Part shown: positions 15,399 to 23,669 of the stretch, piece by piece | Layout of the letters: each line of letters starts with the position of its first letter | Position numbering within the stretch: the first letter of the stretch is position 1 | Assembly: GCF_003286415.2 (NCBI RefSeq) | Contig: NZ_CP043450.1 | Location: 2,914,001-2,978,000, forward strand | Direction of reading: 5' to 3' | From: Mucilaginibacter rubeus | Lineage (GTDB): Bacteria > Bacteroidota > Bacteroidia > Sphingobacteriales > Sphingobacteriaceae | DNA: 64,000 nucleotides | The notes under the pieces: model-generated | Database searches by the model: none | What the model was told of the DNA's origin: nothing | What the model saw: only the letters and a program-made list of their open reading frames with translations | Position numbers and translations under genes: made by a program

Positions 15399-16718
15399 AT
15401 GAAATCTACATTCTTTACGCAAATCCTTCTCCTTTCCATATTTTGTTTTTTACTGTCATCATGCTTTCAGTCGCCTCAGGTTAATGCCAAAAAAGTTACG
15501 GTTTGCATTCAAAATATAAATGGGAAATACCTATTATACCGTAATGGCGAACCGTTTTTCGTAAAAGGGGCCTCGGGCTTTACAAACCTGAAACAGTTGG
15601 CAGCGGCGGGGGGCAATACCATCAGGGTTTGGGACACATTACACTTAGCCAGTGTCCTGGATTCGGCTCAAGCCAATCATTTAGCAGTAGTAGTGGGTTT
15701 GCCAATACCTTCAAGCGAAAGCCTTGAAAATTTTTATAATACCCCTAATGCTAATGTTTATGCAGATAAAATTGCCGGTTTAGTTGAGCGCTTCAAAGAT
15801 CACCCTGCATTATTGAGCTGGTGCCTCGGTAACGAACTTGCATTTCCTAACAAGCCGAAATACAACAAGTTTTATGCAACGTTCAATGGTATCGTCGATA
15901 TGATTCACCAAAAGGACCCTAATCATCCGGTGACGACGACAATCATGAGTTTTCAAAAGAAAAACATCGTTAACATCAAGCTGCGCACAAAAATCGACTT
16001 TATTTCATTCAACATTTTCGGCTCTATTCAAACATTGAAAGAAGATCTTGTAAAATTCAAGTGGTTTTGGAGCGGACCGTTCTTAATTACAGAATGGGGC
16101 ATTGAAGGGCCCTGGCTTGCAGAAAACAGAAATGCATGGGGTGCCTATATCGAAAGCACAAGTACAAAAAAAGCAGAACAATACCTTACTAATTACCAAA
16201 AGTACATGCCGGTAAATGATCCGGGGTTTTTGGGCTCAATGGTATTTTATTGGGGACAAAAACAGGAGCTAACTCCTACCTGGTTCAGTATGTTTGACGA
16301 AAACGGCGCCGAAACCGGAGCCGTTCAGGTTATGCGTTACATCTGGACCGGCAAAAAAACAACAAACAGCGCCCCTTCACTTAAATATATGTTGTTAGAT
16401 GGAAAGGGTGCCAGAGACAATATCTTGTTTCAACCTGCTATAACCGTTAACAGCAAAGTATATTTTGAAAACGCAGATACAACCGGCTTAACATTTAAAT
16501 GGAAAATATTTCACGAGGACTGGTTTAAACCCAATGGTACTTTTAATGAAAAGAAGCCAAAGGAAATTCAGAATTTAATCGTCAATCAGCATGGATCCGA
16601 TTTAAGCTTTAAGGTACCCGATAAAGAAGGGCCTTATCGCATATTGGTTTATGTATATAATCAAAAGGGAGCTTTCGCTACTTCCAGTACACCTTTTTAT
16701 GTATTAAAAAATCCATGA
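15399..16718 (+). CDS. Lipoprotein glycosidase-like TIM-barrel protein
   Basis: A 439-residue lipoprotein with signal ending in the lipobox LSSC (Cys about residue 22). Residues about 45-330 form a GH2/GH5-like (beta/alpha)8 barrel. The acid/base candidate is Glu146 in LGNELAF and the nucleophile candidate is Glu232 in ITEWGIEG. The C-terminal ~90 residues form a beta-rich domain (KWKIFHEDWFK, YRILVYVYNQKG). That domain resembles the end of the GH-like part of the next gene. It overlaps the GT2 gene by 4 bp (ATGA), implying coupling. A role in trimming or transferring the product of the neighbouring synthase is inferred from context; the exact GH family is uncertain. Confidence 0.85.
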   Translation: MKSTFFTQILLLSIFCFLLSSCFQSPQVNAKKVTVCIQNINGKYLLYRNGEPFFVKGASGFTNLKQLAAAGGNTIRVWDTLHLASVLDSAQANHLAVVVGLPIPSSESLENFYNTPNANVYADKIAGLVERFKDHPALLSWCLGNELAFPNKPKYNKFYATFNGIVDMIHQKDPNHPVTTTIMSFQKKNIVNIKLRTKIDFISFNIFGSIQTLKEDLVKFKWFWSGPFLITEWGIEGPWLAENRNAWGAYIESTSTKKAEQYLTNYQKYMPVNDPGFLGSMVFYWGQKQELTPTWFSMFDENGAETGAVQVMRYIWTGKKTTNSAPSLKYMLLDGKGARDNILFQPAITVNSKVYFENADTTGLTFKWKIFHEDWFKPNGTFNEKKPKEIQNLIVNQHGSDLSFKVPDKEGPYRILVYVYNQKGAFATSSTPFYVLKNP

Positions 16719-19612
16719 AGAACAATTTAATTAAACCGCCCAGCAAGTTACAGCTGCTTTATTTGAGATTGATGATTCTCATCGGCGTGTTCTGCATGCT
16801 TTTTTTCACATACAGCCTGTTCAAAAAATCGGTTATCGGCTATCAGCCCCTTTACTGGCTGTTAATGTCGACCTTTATATATACGTTTTTCAAAATATTA
16901 TATGAGTGGTATCATTACTGGTCAATAAGCGTTCCCACCACCCCACCATTAACAAAACAATATTCGGTAGATATATTTACTACCTTTTGCGCGGGTGAGC
17001 CATATGAAATGATTGTTGAAACGCTTACTGCTATTCAGGCTATACATTATCCGCATCAGGCATACCTGTGTGATGAGGCCGATGATCCGTATTTAAAATC
17101 AGTGTGCCAGAAACTTGGAGTTCACCATATTACCCGAACTAAAAAGATAAATGCAAAAGCCGGTAATATCAACAATGCATTGGCTCAATCGTCAGGCGAA
17201 CTGTGTGTTGTCCTTGACCCGGATCACGTGCCTACACCCGATTTTCTCGATCCGATAGTTGCACATTTTGACAATCCTGAAATTGGGTATGTGCAAATTG
17301 TACAGGCTTACTACAACCAGGGCATCGGATGGATAGCGAAAGGCGCGGCACAACAAACCTACCAGTTTTATGGCCCAATGATGATGTGCATGAACAGCTA
17401 TGGAACCGTTCAGGCCATAGGCGCCAATTGTACTTTCAGGCGAACGGCGTTGGAGTCGATTGGTGGCCACGCCGCCGGGCTGGCAGAAGATATGCATACT
17501 GCAATGCAACTGCACGCACGCAAGTGGAAATCCATTTATGTACCGGCAGTATTGACGAGAGGCCTTGTTCCGGCTACATTATCTGCCTATTATAAGCAGC
17601 AATTAAAATGGTCGAGGGGTGTTTTTGAGCTCCTGGTTACTTCTTATGTTCAGCTATTTACTAAATTCACCTGGCGGCAAAAGCTACACTACGGTCTTTT
17701 ACCTTTGTTTTACTTATCGGGCTTTGTATTTCTTATTAATTTCCTGATTCCCGTTATATCCCTTTTTATGGATGTATTTCCATTAAGAATGGATTTTTCG
17801 GAGTTTTTGGTTATTAGCATCCCTTTTATAACCGCCGTTGTCCTTATCAGGCATTTTGTGCAACAGTGGGTAATGGAAGACAACGAGCGGGGATTTCACG
17901 TAGTTGGAGGATTATTACTTATTGGTACATGGTGGGTGTTCATTTTAGGTTTTATCTACACCCTTATTAGAAAGGATGTTCCTTATATTGCGACCCCCAA
18001 GGATATTAAGGATGAAAAAAACTTAAGGTACAATCTTCCTAATATCGTGGTATTGGCAGTTTCCATTGCCGCCATCGCTTACGGCCTTCATGACGACTGG
18101 AGTCCGTTTACGCTTTTCATGGCCGGTATAGTCAGTCTCAATTGCATGTTCATGATTTTTATGCTGATAGCAAGTTCGGAGCTAAAGTTCCAGGGATACG
18201 TAGGTAAGCACGCTACCCTATTTAGTATGGTTTCGCAAGTGCAGCATGTTAAAAAGCATTTTTGGTTGCTGCGAAGAAGAATATATGGCGGCGTAAGAAA
18301 ATTGAGCCTTATTCTTACAGTGTTAGCAGTCTGTTTAAGCATATATGCCTCCCGGAATTCAGATGATGATTCGGGCAGCATGAGTAAAGGTCCTTCTCTC
18401 GTATCTTTTCATACTGCTCAAAAAGATCCTTTAACCGATACATTAACCAGCGCGGAAGATGAGGTAAAAGATCAGGAACAAATATTGGCAAACCCTTCAT
18501 TTTTCACGTCCGTTAAAGGTGTGATCTACTCAAAAGGGAACTACTGGTACAAAAACATAACTCCGCTCACAAAAAAGATCATTATGGACGACTTTGATGA
18601 GATGCGCAAAGCAGGAGTAAATACTATCAAAATATATGGGCCTAATATCTACGACCGCTCTATTTTTGATGCTGCGGATAAAAAAAACTTAAAAATACAC
18701 TACAGTTTTTGGATGCCGGATCCGACAAACTTTTTAAATGACACCAGCTATTTAAGGGATCAAACCGCTATTATTCTTAATATAATAAACAAGAACAAAT
18801 CAAATCCTCAAATTAGTGCATGGAACCTGGGCAACAATAGTTACCAGCAACTGACTCAATATTATAAAGAGGCAGAATTGCAGCAAGCCCAAGAGCATTA
18901 TATCAGTTTTTTAAAGCTCCTGGTAAAGGCAATCAAACAGGCAGACCCTACCAGGTCATTAACAATGGATCTACTGTCGTCCCCTTCACTTGGCACTACT
19001 ATGAGTTTATTACATGAGCAGATGCCTCAAATTGATGCATTTGGATTGATCATTAATAACAAGCATGTATTAAAATTTGTAAAATCAGATCTTAAAGCTC
19101 CTTTTTTCTTTAGCAGTGCCGATCCCATGGCGCTTGCGGGCAAAGAACCTTCCGGCGGGGCTTTTTATGCCAACTGGCAGGATCAGCAAAGTGGCGTAGC
19201 TATTACACTTGATGGTTTAAAAGATATTTGGGGCCGAAATAAGCCATATCTGTATAATATAAGCAAACGCTGGAATGGCTCCGTAGCCAGCTACAACTTG
19301 CCTCATATTAAAATATTAAAACCGGCCTTAACAACAACTCCTGGCACCTCGTTGTCTTACAACGCCCTGATTTATGCATACAACAAATGGAATATAGCAG
19401 GCTATTTGAAAAACGACTTAAAATTTGAATGGTACCTGATCAAAACAGACAACTGGGGCAATGCCACCGATATGAAAAAATTGGGTGATGGACCAAGTAT
19501 AAATGTTACAATTCCACAAAACGACGACAGGTACAGAATATATCTCGTTGCTGCCAAAGGCGATAACATGACTGATGACTATACCACTTTAAATACACCT
19601 CTTCAAAATTAA
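16715..19612 (+). CDS. Processive GT2 glycan synthase fused to a C-terminal glycosidase-like domain
   Basis: 965 residues. There are two N-terminal membrane helices (about 16-36, 45-60), then a cellulose-synthase-like GT2 domain. Its catalytic residues are D120 and D123 in CDEADDP, D168-x-D170 in DPDHVP, D259 in AEDMHT and Q295xxKW299, which replaces QxxRW. Four or more membrane helices follow (about 325-500) and another near 530-545. Residues about 575-850 then form a second, periplasmic TIM-barrel-like domain related to the product of the upstream gene (VKGVIYSKGNYWYKN, AGVNTIKIYG, AWNLGNNSY). In that domain NN replaces the expected NE acid/base pair, so it may bind rather than cleave. It would make and export a linear beta-glycan. 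It is flanked by two glycosidase-like genes in one operon. Confidence 0.88.
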   Translation: MKNNLIKPPSKLQLLYLRLMILIGVFCMLFFTYSLFKKSVIGYQPLYWLLMSTFIYTFFKILYEWYHYWSISVPTTPPLTKQYSVDIFTTFCAGEPYEMIVETLTAIQAIHYPHQAYLCDEADDPYLKSVCQKLGVHHITRTKKINAKAGNINNALAQSSGELCVVLDPDHVPTPDFLDPIVAHFDNPEIGYVQIVQAYYNQGIGWIAKGAAQQTYQFYGPMMMCMNSYGTVQAIGANCTFRRTALESIGGHAAGLAEDMHTAMQLHARKWKSIYVPAVLTRGLVPATLSAYYKQQLKWSRGVFELLVTSYVQLFTKFTWRQKLHYGLLPLFYLSGFVFLINFLIPVISLFMDVFPLRMDFSEFLVISIPFITAVVLIRHFVQQWVMEDNERGFHVVGGLLLIGTWWVFILGFIYTLIRKDVPYIATPKDIKDEKNLRYNLPNIVVLAVSIAAIAYGLHDDWSPFTLFMAGIVSLNCMFMIFMLIASSELKFQGYVGKHATLFSMVSQVQHVKKHFWLLRRRIYGGVRKLSLILTVLAVCLSIYASRNSDDDSGSMSKGPSLVSFHTAQKDPLTDTLTSAEDEVKDQEQILANPSFFTSVKGVIYSKGNYWYKNITPLTKKIIMDDFDEMRKAGVNTIKIYGPNIYDRSIFDAADKKNLKIHYSFWMPDPTNFLNDTSYLRDQTAIILNIINKNKSNPQISAWNLGNNSYQQLTQYYKEAELQQAQEHYISFLKLLVKAIKQADPTRSLTMDLLSSPSLGTTMSLLHEQMPQIDAFGLIINNKHVLKFVKSDLKAPFFFSSADPMALAGKEPSGGAFYANWQDQQSGVAITLDGLKDIWGRNKPYLYNISKRWNGSVASYNLPHIKILKPALTTTPGTSLSYNALIYAYNKWNIAGYLKNDLKFEWYLIKTDNWGNATDMKKLGDGPSINVTIPQNDDRYRIYLVAAKGDNMTDDYTTLNTPLQN

Positions 19613-19619
19613 TTGTTAA

Positions 19620-21308
19620 GTGAAAAAAACATCCTCTAAAGTTTATATAGCAGTTGGCCTGGGTATATTATTGGCAGGTATCTTGCTACTAAACATGCGC
19701 TTTTCTTTTAAGAGTTATTTGATGAATCGTTACTACCCCACCAATGAGCAGGTATTAGCTGTATTTGATCCAACCAACTTAAACAAGTCCCAACCTGTTA
19801 AAACTATTTCATGTTACAGAGGCGTATTAACAAACACGGCGTTATGGTCAAACTATGGAGATTTAGAAACAGCATTAACTAAGGGAGATGTATTGATCAC
19901 TTTAGAAACCTGGCTTAAAGGCTCTGATTACACAAACAATGTTTTAACGGAAGTACTTAAAGGCCGATTTAATAAGCAGTTCAATAAATTGGCTGCCATA
20001 GTTGCAAAGAGCAGCCATCAAGTATTTATTCGCTGGAACCCCGATATGGAAGTACCTGCCGGCGTTTATCCTTGGCAATTTAAATCTCCTAATGACTATA
20101 TTAGTTCATTCAACTATTTTTCAAGAAAGATAAAAACCTATGCTCCCAATGTACAAATCGTTTGGGGGCCGTCAGGATATCCCGGTGATACTGAATATTG
20201 GCCGGGAAATAAAACAGTTGATTATGCAAGCATAACACTTGGCAGCTGGTCTGAACTCACGACTCACTTTTATCCGCAAGACCAAACAACTGTTGCAATG
20301 TTAAAGCACAAGCTGCATCGCCTGAGGTTTATTGGCAAACCAGTATTGATCATGGGTAGTGATAAGGGCAAAACGGATTTACAGTACAGTTGGCTAAATG
20401 AACAAAAGAATTTAGTTACAACTTACAGCAATACTATTTATAGTAAAAGCAATTATACAGACAGCATTAAAGCAAAACCCAATCGAACTTCATTAAAGAT
20501 CGGTGTGTTTGACCCTAACAAACGGCTGGTTAACCAACCTGAGATTAACGTAGAGCATATTTTTACCGATTGGGGCGAACTGGAACGGGGCGATTTTGAG
20601 AAAAAATTCACAGAGGCTATTAATCGCCACCACGAGGTAATTGTAACCATGGAGCCATGGCGGGATATAACCGGTAAACCTGACACCGCTGTTTTGGAGA
20701 GCATATTGAAAGGGCGCTATAACGAACAGATCAAAAAACTATTTGCCATAATTTCTGCAACCGATACCACCGTTTACCTGCGATGGATGCACGAAATGGA
20801 AATCCCGATACACCGTTACGCGTGGCAAAGTCAGGAACCTGTTACTTATATCAACGCCTTTAGATATTTTATGCAGTTTAATGGTGGGCCGGGTAAAAAC
20901 GTTAAAAAAGTATGGGGCCCTGCCGGTGATCGCGGCTCTGCTGATTTTTGGCCAGGCAGCGATGTTGTGGATTTTATAAGTATAGCCATTTATGGTTTGC
21001 CGGACAAAAACATTACCGACCCGGAGAAACAGGAAGCCCTTAGTACCATATTCAACAGAAAATATTTCAGGATGAGATTTCTTGATAAACCACTATTTAT
21101 AACTGAATTTGGTGTAAAAGGGCCAGAAAACTTTCAGGACAAATGGCTTATTGATGCAGCAAAAACAATAAATGCCAATCCGCACGTATTTGGCGTTTGC
21201 TATTTTAACCTATATGACAATCCCAAAGCCTGGGGCAATATTAAAGCTCCGGATTGGAGTATCAGCAAACAATCTATGATTAAATTTTGCAAGCTTCTTA
21301 AAAGGTAG
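19620..21308 (+). CDS. Tandem GH26-like protein, first domain degenerate
   Basis: 562 residues starting at GTG 19620, 7 bp after the GT2 gene. One N-terminal membrane anchor (about 8-27) is followed by two homologous GH26-like barrels of about 260 residues. Domain 2 (about 300-560) keeps the family signature RWMHEMEIPxxxYAW with acid/base Glu392 and nucleophile Glu496 in ITEFGVKG. Domain 1 (about 50-285) has RWNPDMEVP, where Asp142 replaces Glu, and IMGSDKG in place of ITEFG. It is therefore probably inactive and may bind glycan. GH26 enzymes cleave beta-mannans or mixed beta-glucans. As third gene of the operon it may process the polymer exported by the synthase. The substrate is not known. 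Confidence 0.85.
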   Translation: MKKTSSKVYIAVGLGILLAGILLLNMRFSFKSYLMNRYYPTNEQVLAVFDPTNLNKSQPVKTISCYRGVLTNTALWSNYGDLETALTKGDVLITLETWLKGSDYTNNVLTEVLKGRFNKQFNKLAAIVAKSSHQVFIRWNPDMEVPAGVYPWQFKSPNDYISSFNYFSRKIKTYAPNVQIVWGPSGYPGDTEYWPGNKTVDYASITLGSWSELTTHFYPQDQTTVAMLKHKLHRLRFIGKPVLIMGSDKGKTDLQYSWLNEQKNLVTTYSNTIYSKSNYTDSIKAKPNRTSLKIGVFDPNKRLVNQPEINVEHIFTDWGELERGDFEKKFTEAINRHHEVIVTMEPWRDITGKPDTAVLESILKGRYNEQIKKLFAIISATDTTVYLRWMHEMEIPIHRYAWQSQEPVTYINAFRYFMQFNGGPGKNVKKVWGPAGDRGSADFWPGSDVVDFISIAIYGLPDKNITDPEKQEALSTIFNRKYFRMRFLDKPLFITEFGVKGPENFQDKWLIDAAKTINANPHVFGVCYFNLYDNPKAWGNIKAPDWSISKQSMIKFCKLLKR

Positions 21309-21333
21309 ACCGGGAAGGTTCGGGTTTTATAGC

Positions 21334-23121
21334 TTATACTCTCTTTTCTACGAGGAAATTTTCAATTATCAAAACATCCATATCGGTTTGAAGAAAACAG
21401 TCAATGGCCTCTTGTGGCGTGTTCACAATAGGTTCATCCATCCTGTTAAATGAAGTATTAATTACGCACGGACAACCAGTTAAATCGTAAAAAGCTTTGA
21501 TAAGCTTATAAAAATCGGGATGACGATCTGCGTTGACGGTTTGTACCCTGGCAGTATAATCAACATGCGTTACCGCCGGAATTATTGATCTTTTAATCTT
21601 TAACTGATCAAATGCGCTTAGCTGGTCTTCGCTGGTTGAAGCAATGCGTAATTCCTGGTTGATTGCGCTAACCAATAGCATATAAGGGCTTTGGGTTTCC
21701 AAACCAAAGTAGGCAGCGGCGTGTTCTTCTAATACCGCAGGCGCAAATGGCCGGAATGATTCCCGGAACTTGATCTTTTGATTTAAAACGGTTTGCATAT
21801 CAGCTCTCCGTGGATCTGCCAGTATGCTTCTTGCGCCTAATGCCCGCGGGCCGAATTCGGCCCGACCCTTAAAATAACCTACTACTTTACCTTCACTAAG
21901 GTGCTGCGCGATTTTACCATGCAGATCGGAGGTTTCTAATTCGTTAAACCGAAAGTGGTTATCAATTAAACATTTACTTATAGCAGCGGAGCTAAATGAG
22001 GGCCCAAGCAAAGCGTTCTGCATTTTGTCTTCACCTTGAGTATCTTCACGCCCATTACCTAAATGTTCATAATATACGGCATAAGCTGCTCCTAAAGCTC
22101 CGCCCGCATCACCCGCAGCCGGTTGGATCCACAAGCGCTTAAAGCCCGATTGCTTTAATATTTTACCGTTAACTACGCAGTTGAGCGCTACGCCGCCAGC
22201 CATACAAAGGTCATCAATCTGGTATTCCTGGTGTAATGCTTTAGTTAAGGTAAGCATAATCCGTTCGGCTGCTGTTTGTATGGATGCGGCCACATCCATA
22301 TGAAAGGGGGTAATAGTTGATTGGGGCTTACGGGCTGCATGGCTAAATAATTCATTAAAACATGTAGAGGTCATGGTGAGCCCCTGGCAATAATTAAAAT
22401 ACCGCATATCCAACCGGAATGAATCATCGGTTTTTAAGTCCACAATATGCTTAAATATCAGATCCACATAAACAGGTTTGCCATAAGGCGCCAGGCCCAT
22501 CACTTTATATTCATCGCAATTAACCTTAAAACCAAGATAATAGGTAAATGCCGAATACAACAGACCTATGGAATGCGGGAAACTGATCTCCTTAAGCTGT
22601 TCTATTTTATTACCCTCACCAATAGCTACAGATGTAGTTGTCCACTCCCCTACACCATCGGCAGTAAGGATAACTGCTTTATTAAATGGCGATGGATAAA
22701 ATGCTGAAGCAGCATGCGATTGGTGATGCGAAGAGAACAGCAAGCTGGCTTTTTTTGTATCCCAATTACCGTCAATTATTTTCAGCTGTTTAATGATATT
22801 CCCTTTCAGAAATAGCTTATCCTTAAGCCATACAGGCATCGCCTTCATAAACGAAATAAAACCCGACGGAGCGAAAGCCAAATAGGTTTCCAAAAGCCGT
22901 TCAAATTTCAGGAATGGTTTTTCGTAAAAAACGATGTGATCAACCTCATTCAAAGAGATTCTGGCTTCCAACAAACAGTATTTTACAGCATTAACCGGGA
23001 AGCCTTCGTCATTTTTTTTGCGGGTGAAACGCTCCTCCTGCGCTGCAGCAACAATATGTTCATCCCGGAGTAAACAGGCCGCGCTGTCATGAAAATAAGC
23101 CGAAACCCCCAAAATATACAT
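21334..23121 (-). CDS. NodU/CmcH-type carbamoyltransferase
   Basis: 595 residues from the Met at 23121, chosen because MYILGVSAYFHDSAACLL is the normal family N-terminus; the longer frame to 23178 adds an atypical 19-residue stretch. The N-terminal Kae1-like domain (about 1-370) has HHQSHAASAFYPSPF and TADGVGEW. The C-terminal YrdC-like part has FKGRAEFGPRALGARSILADPR and ending CVINTSFNRMDEPIVNTPQEA. These enzymes transfer a carbamoyl group from carbamoyl phosphate to hydroxyl groups of sugars or small molecules. It lies 4 bp after the DUF5989 gene and belongs to a group with SxtJ and an SGNH hydrolase. An exopolysaccharide or cell-envelope acceptor is likely, but inferred. Confidence 0.93.
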   Translation of the reverse strand: MYILGVSAYFHDSAACLLRDEHIVAAAQEERFTRKKNDEGFPVNAVKYCLLEARISLNEVDHIVFYEKPFLKFERLLETYLAFAPSGFISFMKAMPVWLKDKLFLKGNIIKQLKIIDGNWDTKKASLLFSSHHQSHAASAFYPSPFNKAVILTADGVGEWTTTSVAIGEGNKIEQLKEISFPHSIGLLYSAFTYYLGFKVNCDEYKVMGLAPYGKPVYVDLIFKHIVDLKTDDSFRLDMRYFNYCQGLTMTSTCFNELFSHAARKPQSTITPFHMDVAASIQTAAERIMLTLTKALHQEYQIDDLCMAGGVALNCVVNGKILKQSGFKRLWIQPAAGDAGGALGAAYAVYYEHLGNGREDTQGEDKMQNALLGPSFSSAAISKCLIDNHFRFNELETSDLHGKIAQHLSEGKVVGYFKGRAEFGPRALGARSILADPRRADMQTVLNQKIKFRESFRPFAPAVLEEHAAAYFGLETQSPYMLLVSAINQELRIASTSEDQLSAFDQLKIKRSIIPAVTHVDYTARVQTVNADRHPDFYKLIKAFYDLTGCPCVINTSFNRMDEPIVNTPQEAIDCFLQTDMDVLIIENFLVEKRV

Positions 23122-23125
23122 CGAC

Positions 23126-23275
23126 CTAAAACAAGGAATAAATAAAAGGCGCGAGCACGGAGCCCTGTGCCAAAACAAGCAACAGGCTTAACAAAAAAAG
23201 CAGGATAAACAGCGGCCATAACCACAAACGCTTTCTCGATTTCAGGAACATAAAAAATTCGGCTATAACTTCCAT
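23126..23275 (-). CDS. DUF5989 family small membrane protein
   Basis: A 49-residue ORF from ATG 23275 to TAG 23126. It has an N-terminal MEVIAEFFMFLKSRKRLWLWP, one strongly hydrophobic helix (about 21-36) and the family-typical end AQGSVLAPFIYSLF. Such proteins are usually encoded immediately beside NodU-type carbamoyltransferases, as here (4 bp from the carbamoyltransferase ATG, 10 bp from the SxtJ stop). Function is unknown; it may anchor or present the carbamoyltransferase at the membrane. Confidence 0.9.
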   Translation of the reverse strand: MEVIAEFFMFLKSRKRLWLWPLFILLFLLSLLLVLAQGSVLAPFIYSLF

Positions 23276-23285
23276 TGCTGTATGA

Positions 23286-23669
23286 TTAAAATTGATGTTT
23301 CATAGATTGATGATCTTCCGACTTTACCGGTTTCCAGTAGCTGAGAGCCTGCGGATCGAACCTCAACTCGAGTTTGCTTTTTTTGAACAAGCGCATCATC
23401 AGGCCAATTGACGTGATCACCAGGAAATACAAAACAAACAAAATGATAGTGGTATTGATCGATCCCAAAAAGTTGCCAATGATGTCCCAAAGCAATCGTA
23501 AGGGATTTAAAAGCAGCGGAATAATTAGCGCTAAAAATACAAGCAAAATTCCTATTGCAGATAACCAGATTATCAAGTGATGATGGGTTATATATCGCCA
23601 TATCGATATCAATAAACATACGCCGCCTACAACGAGGCCGAATTTCCGGTTTACTTCCTTGCTATTCAT
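23286..23669 (-). CDS. SxtJ family membrane protein
   Basis: A 127-residue protein with three or four hydrophobic helices: GLVVGGVCLLISIW near the start, then IIWLSAIGILLVFLALIIP, and a last helix around 75-92. A charged C-terminal tail follows. Length and pattern fit the SxtJ family, small membrane proteins of unknown function found beside carbamoyltransferases. It overlaps the SGNH hydrolase stop by 4 bp and precedes DUF5989 by 10 bp. Confidence 0.85.
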   Translation of the reverse strand: MNSKEVNRKFGLVVGGVCLLISIWRYITHHHLIIWLSAIGILLVFLALIIPLLLNPLRLLWDIIGNFLGSINTTIILFVLYFLVITSIGLMMRLFKKSKLELRFDPQALSYWKPVKSEDHQSMKHQF

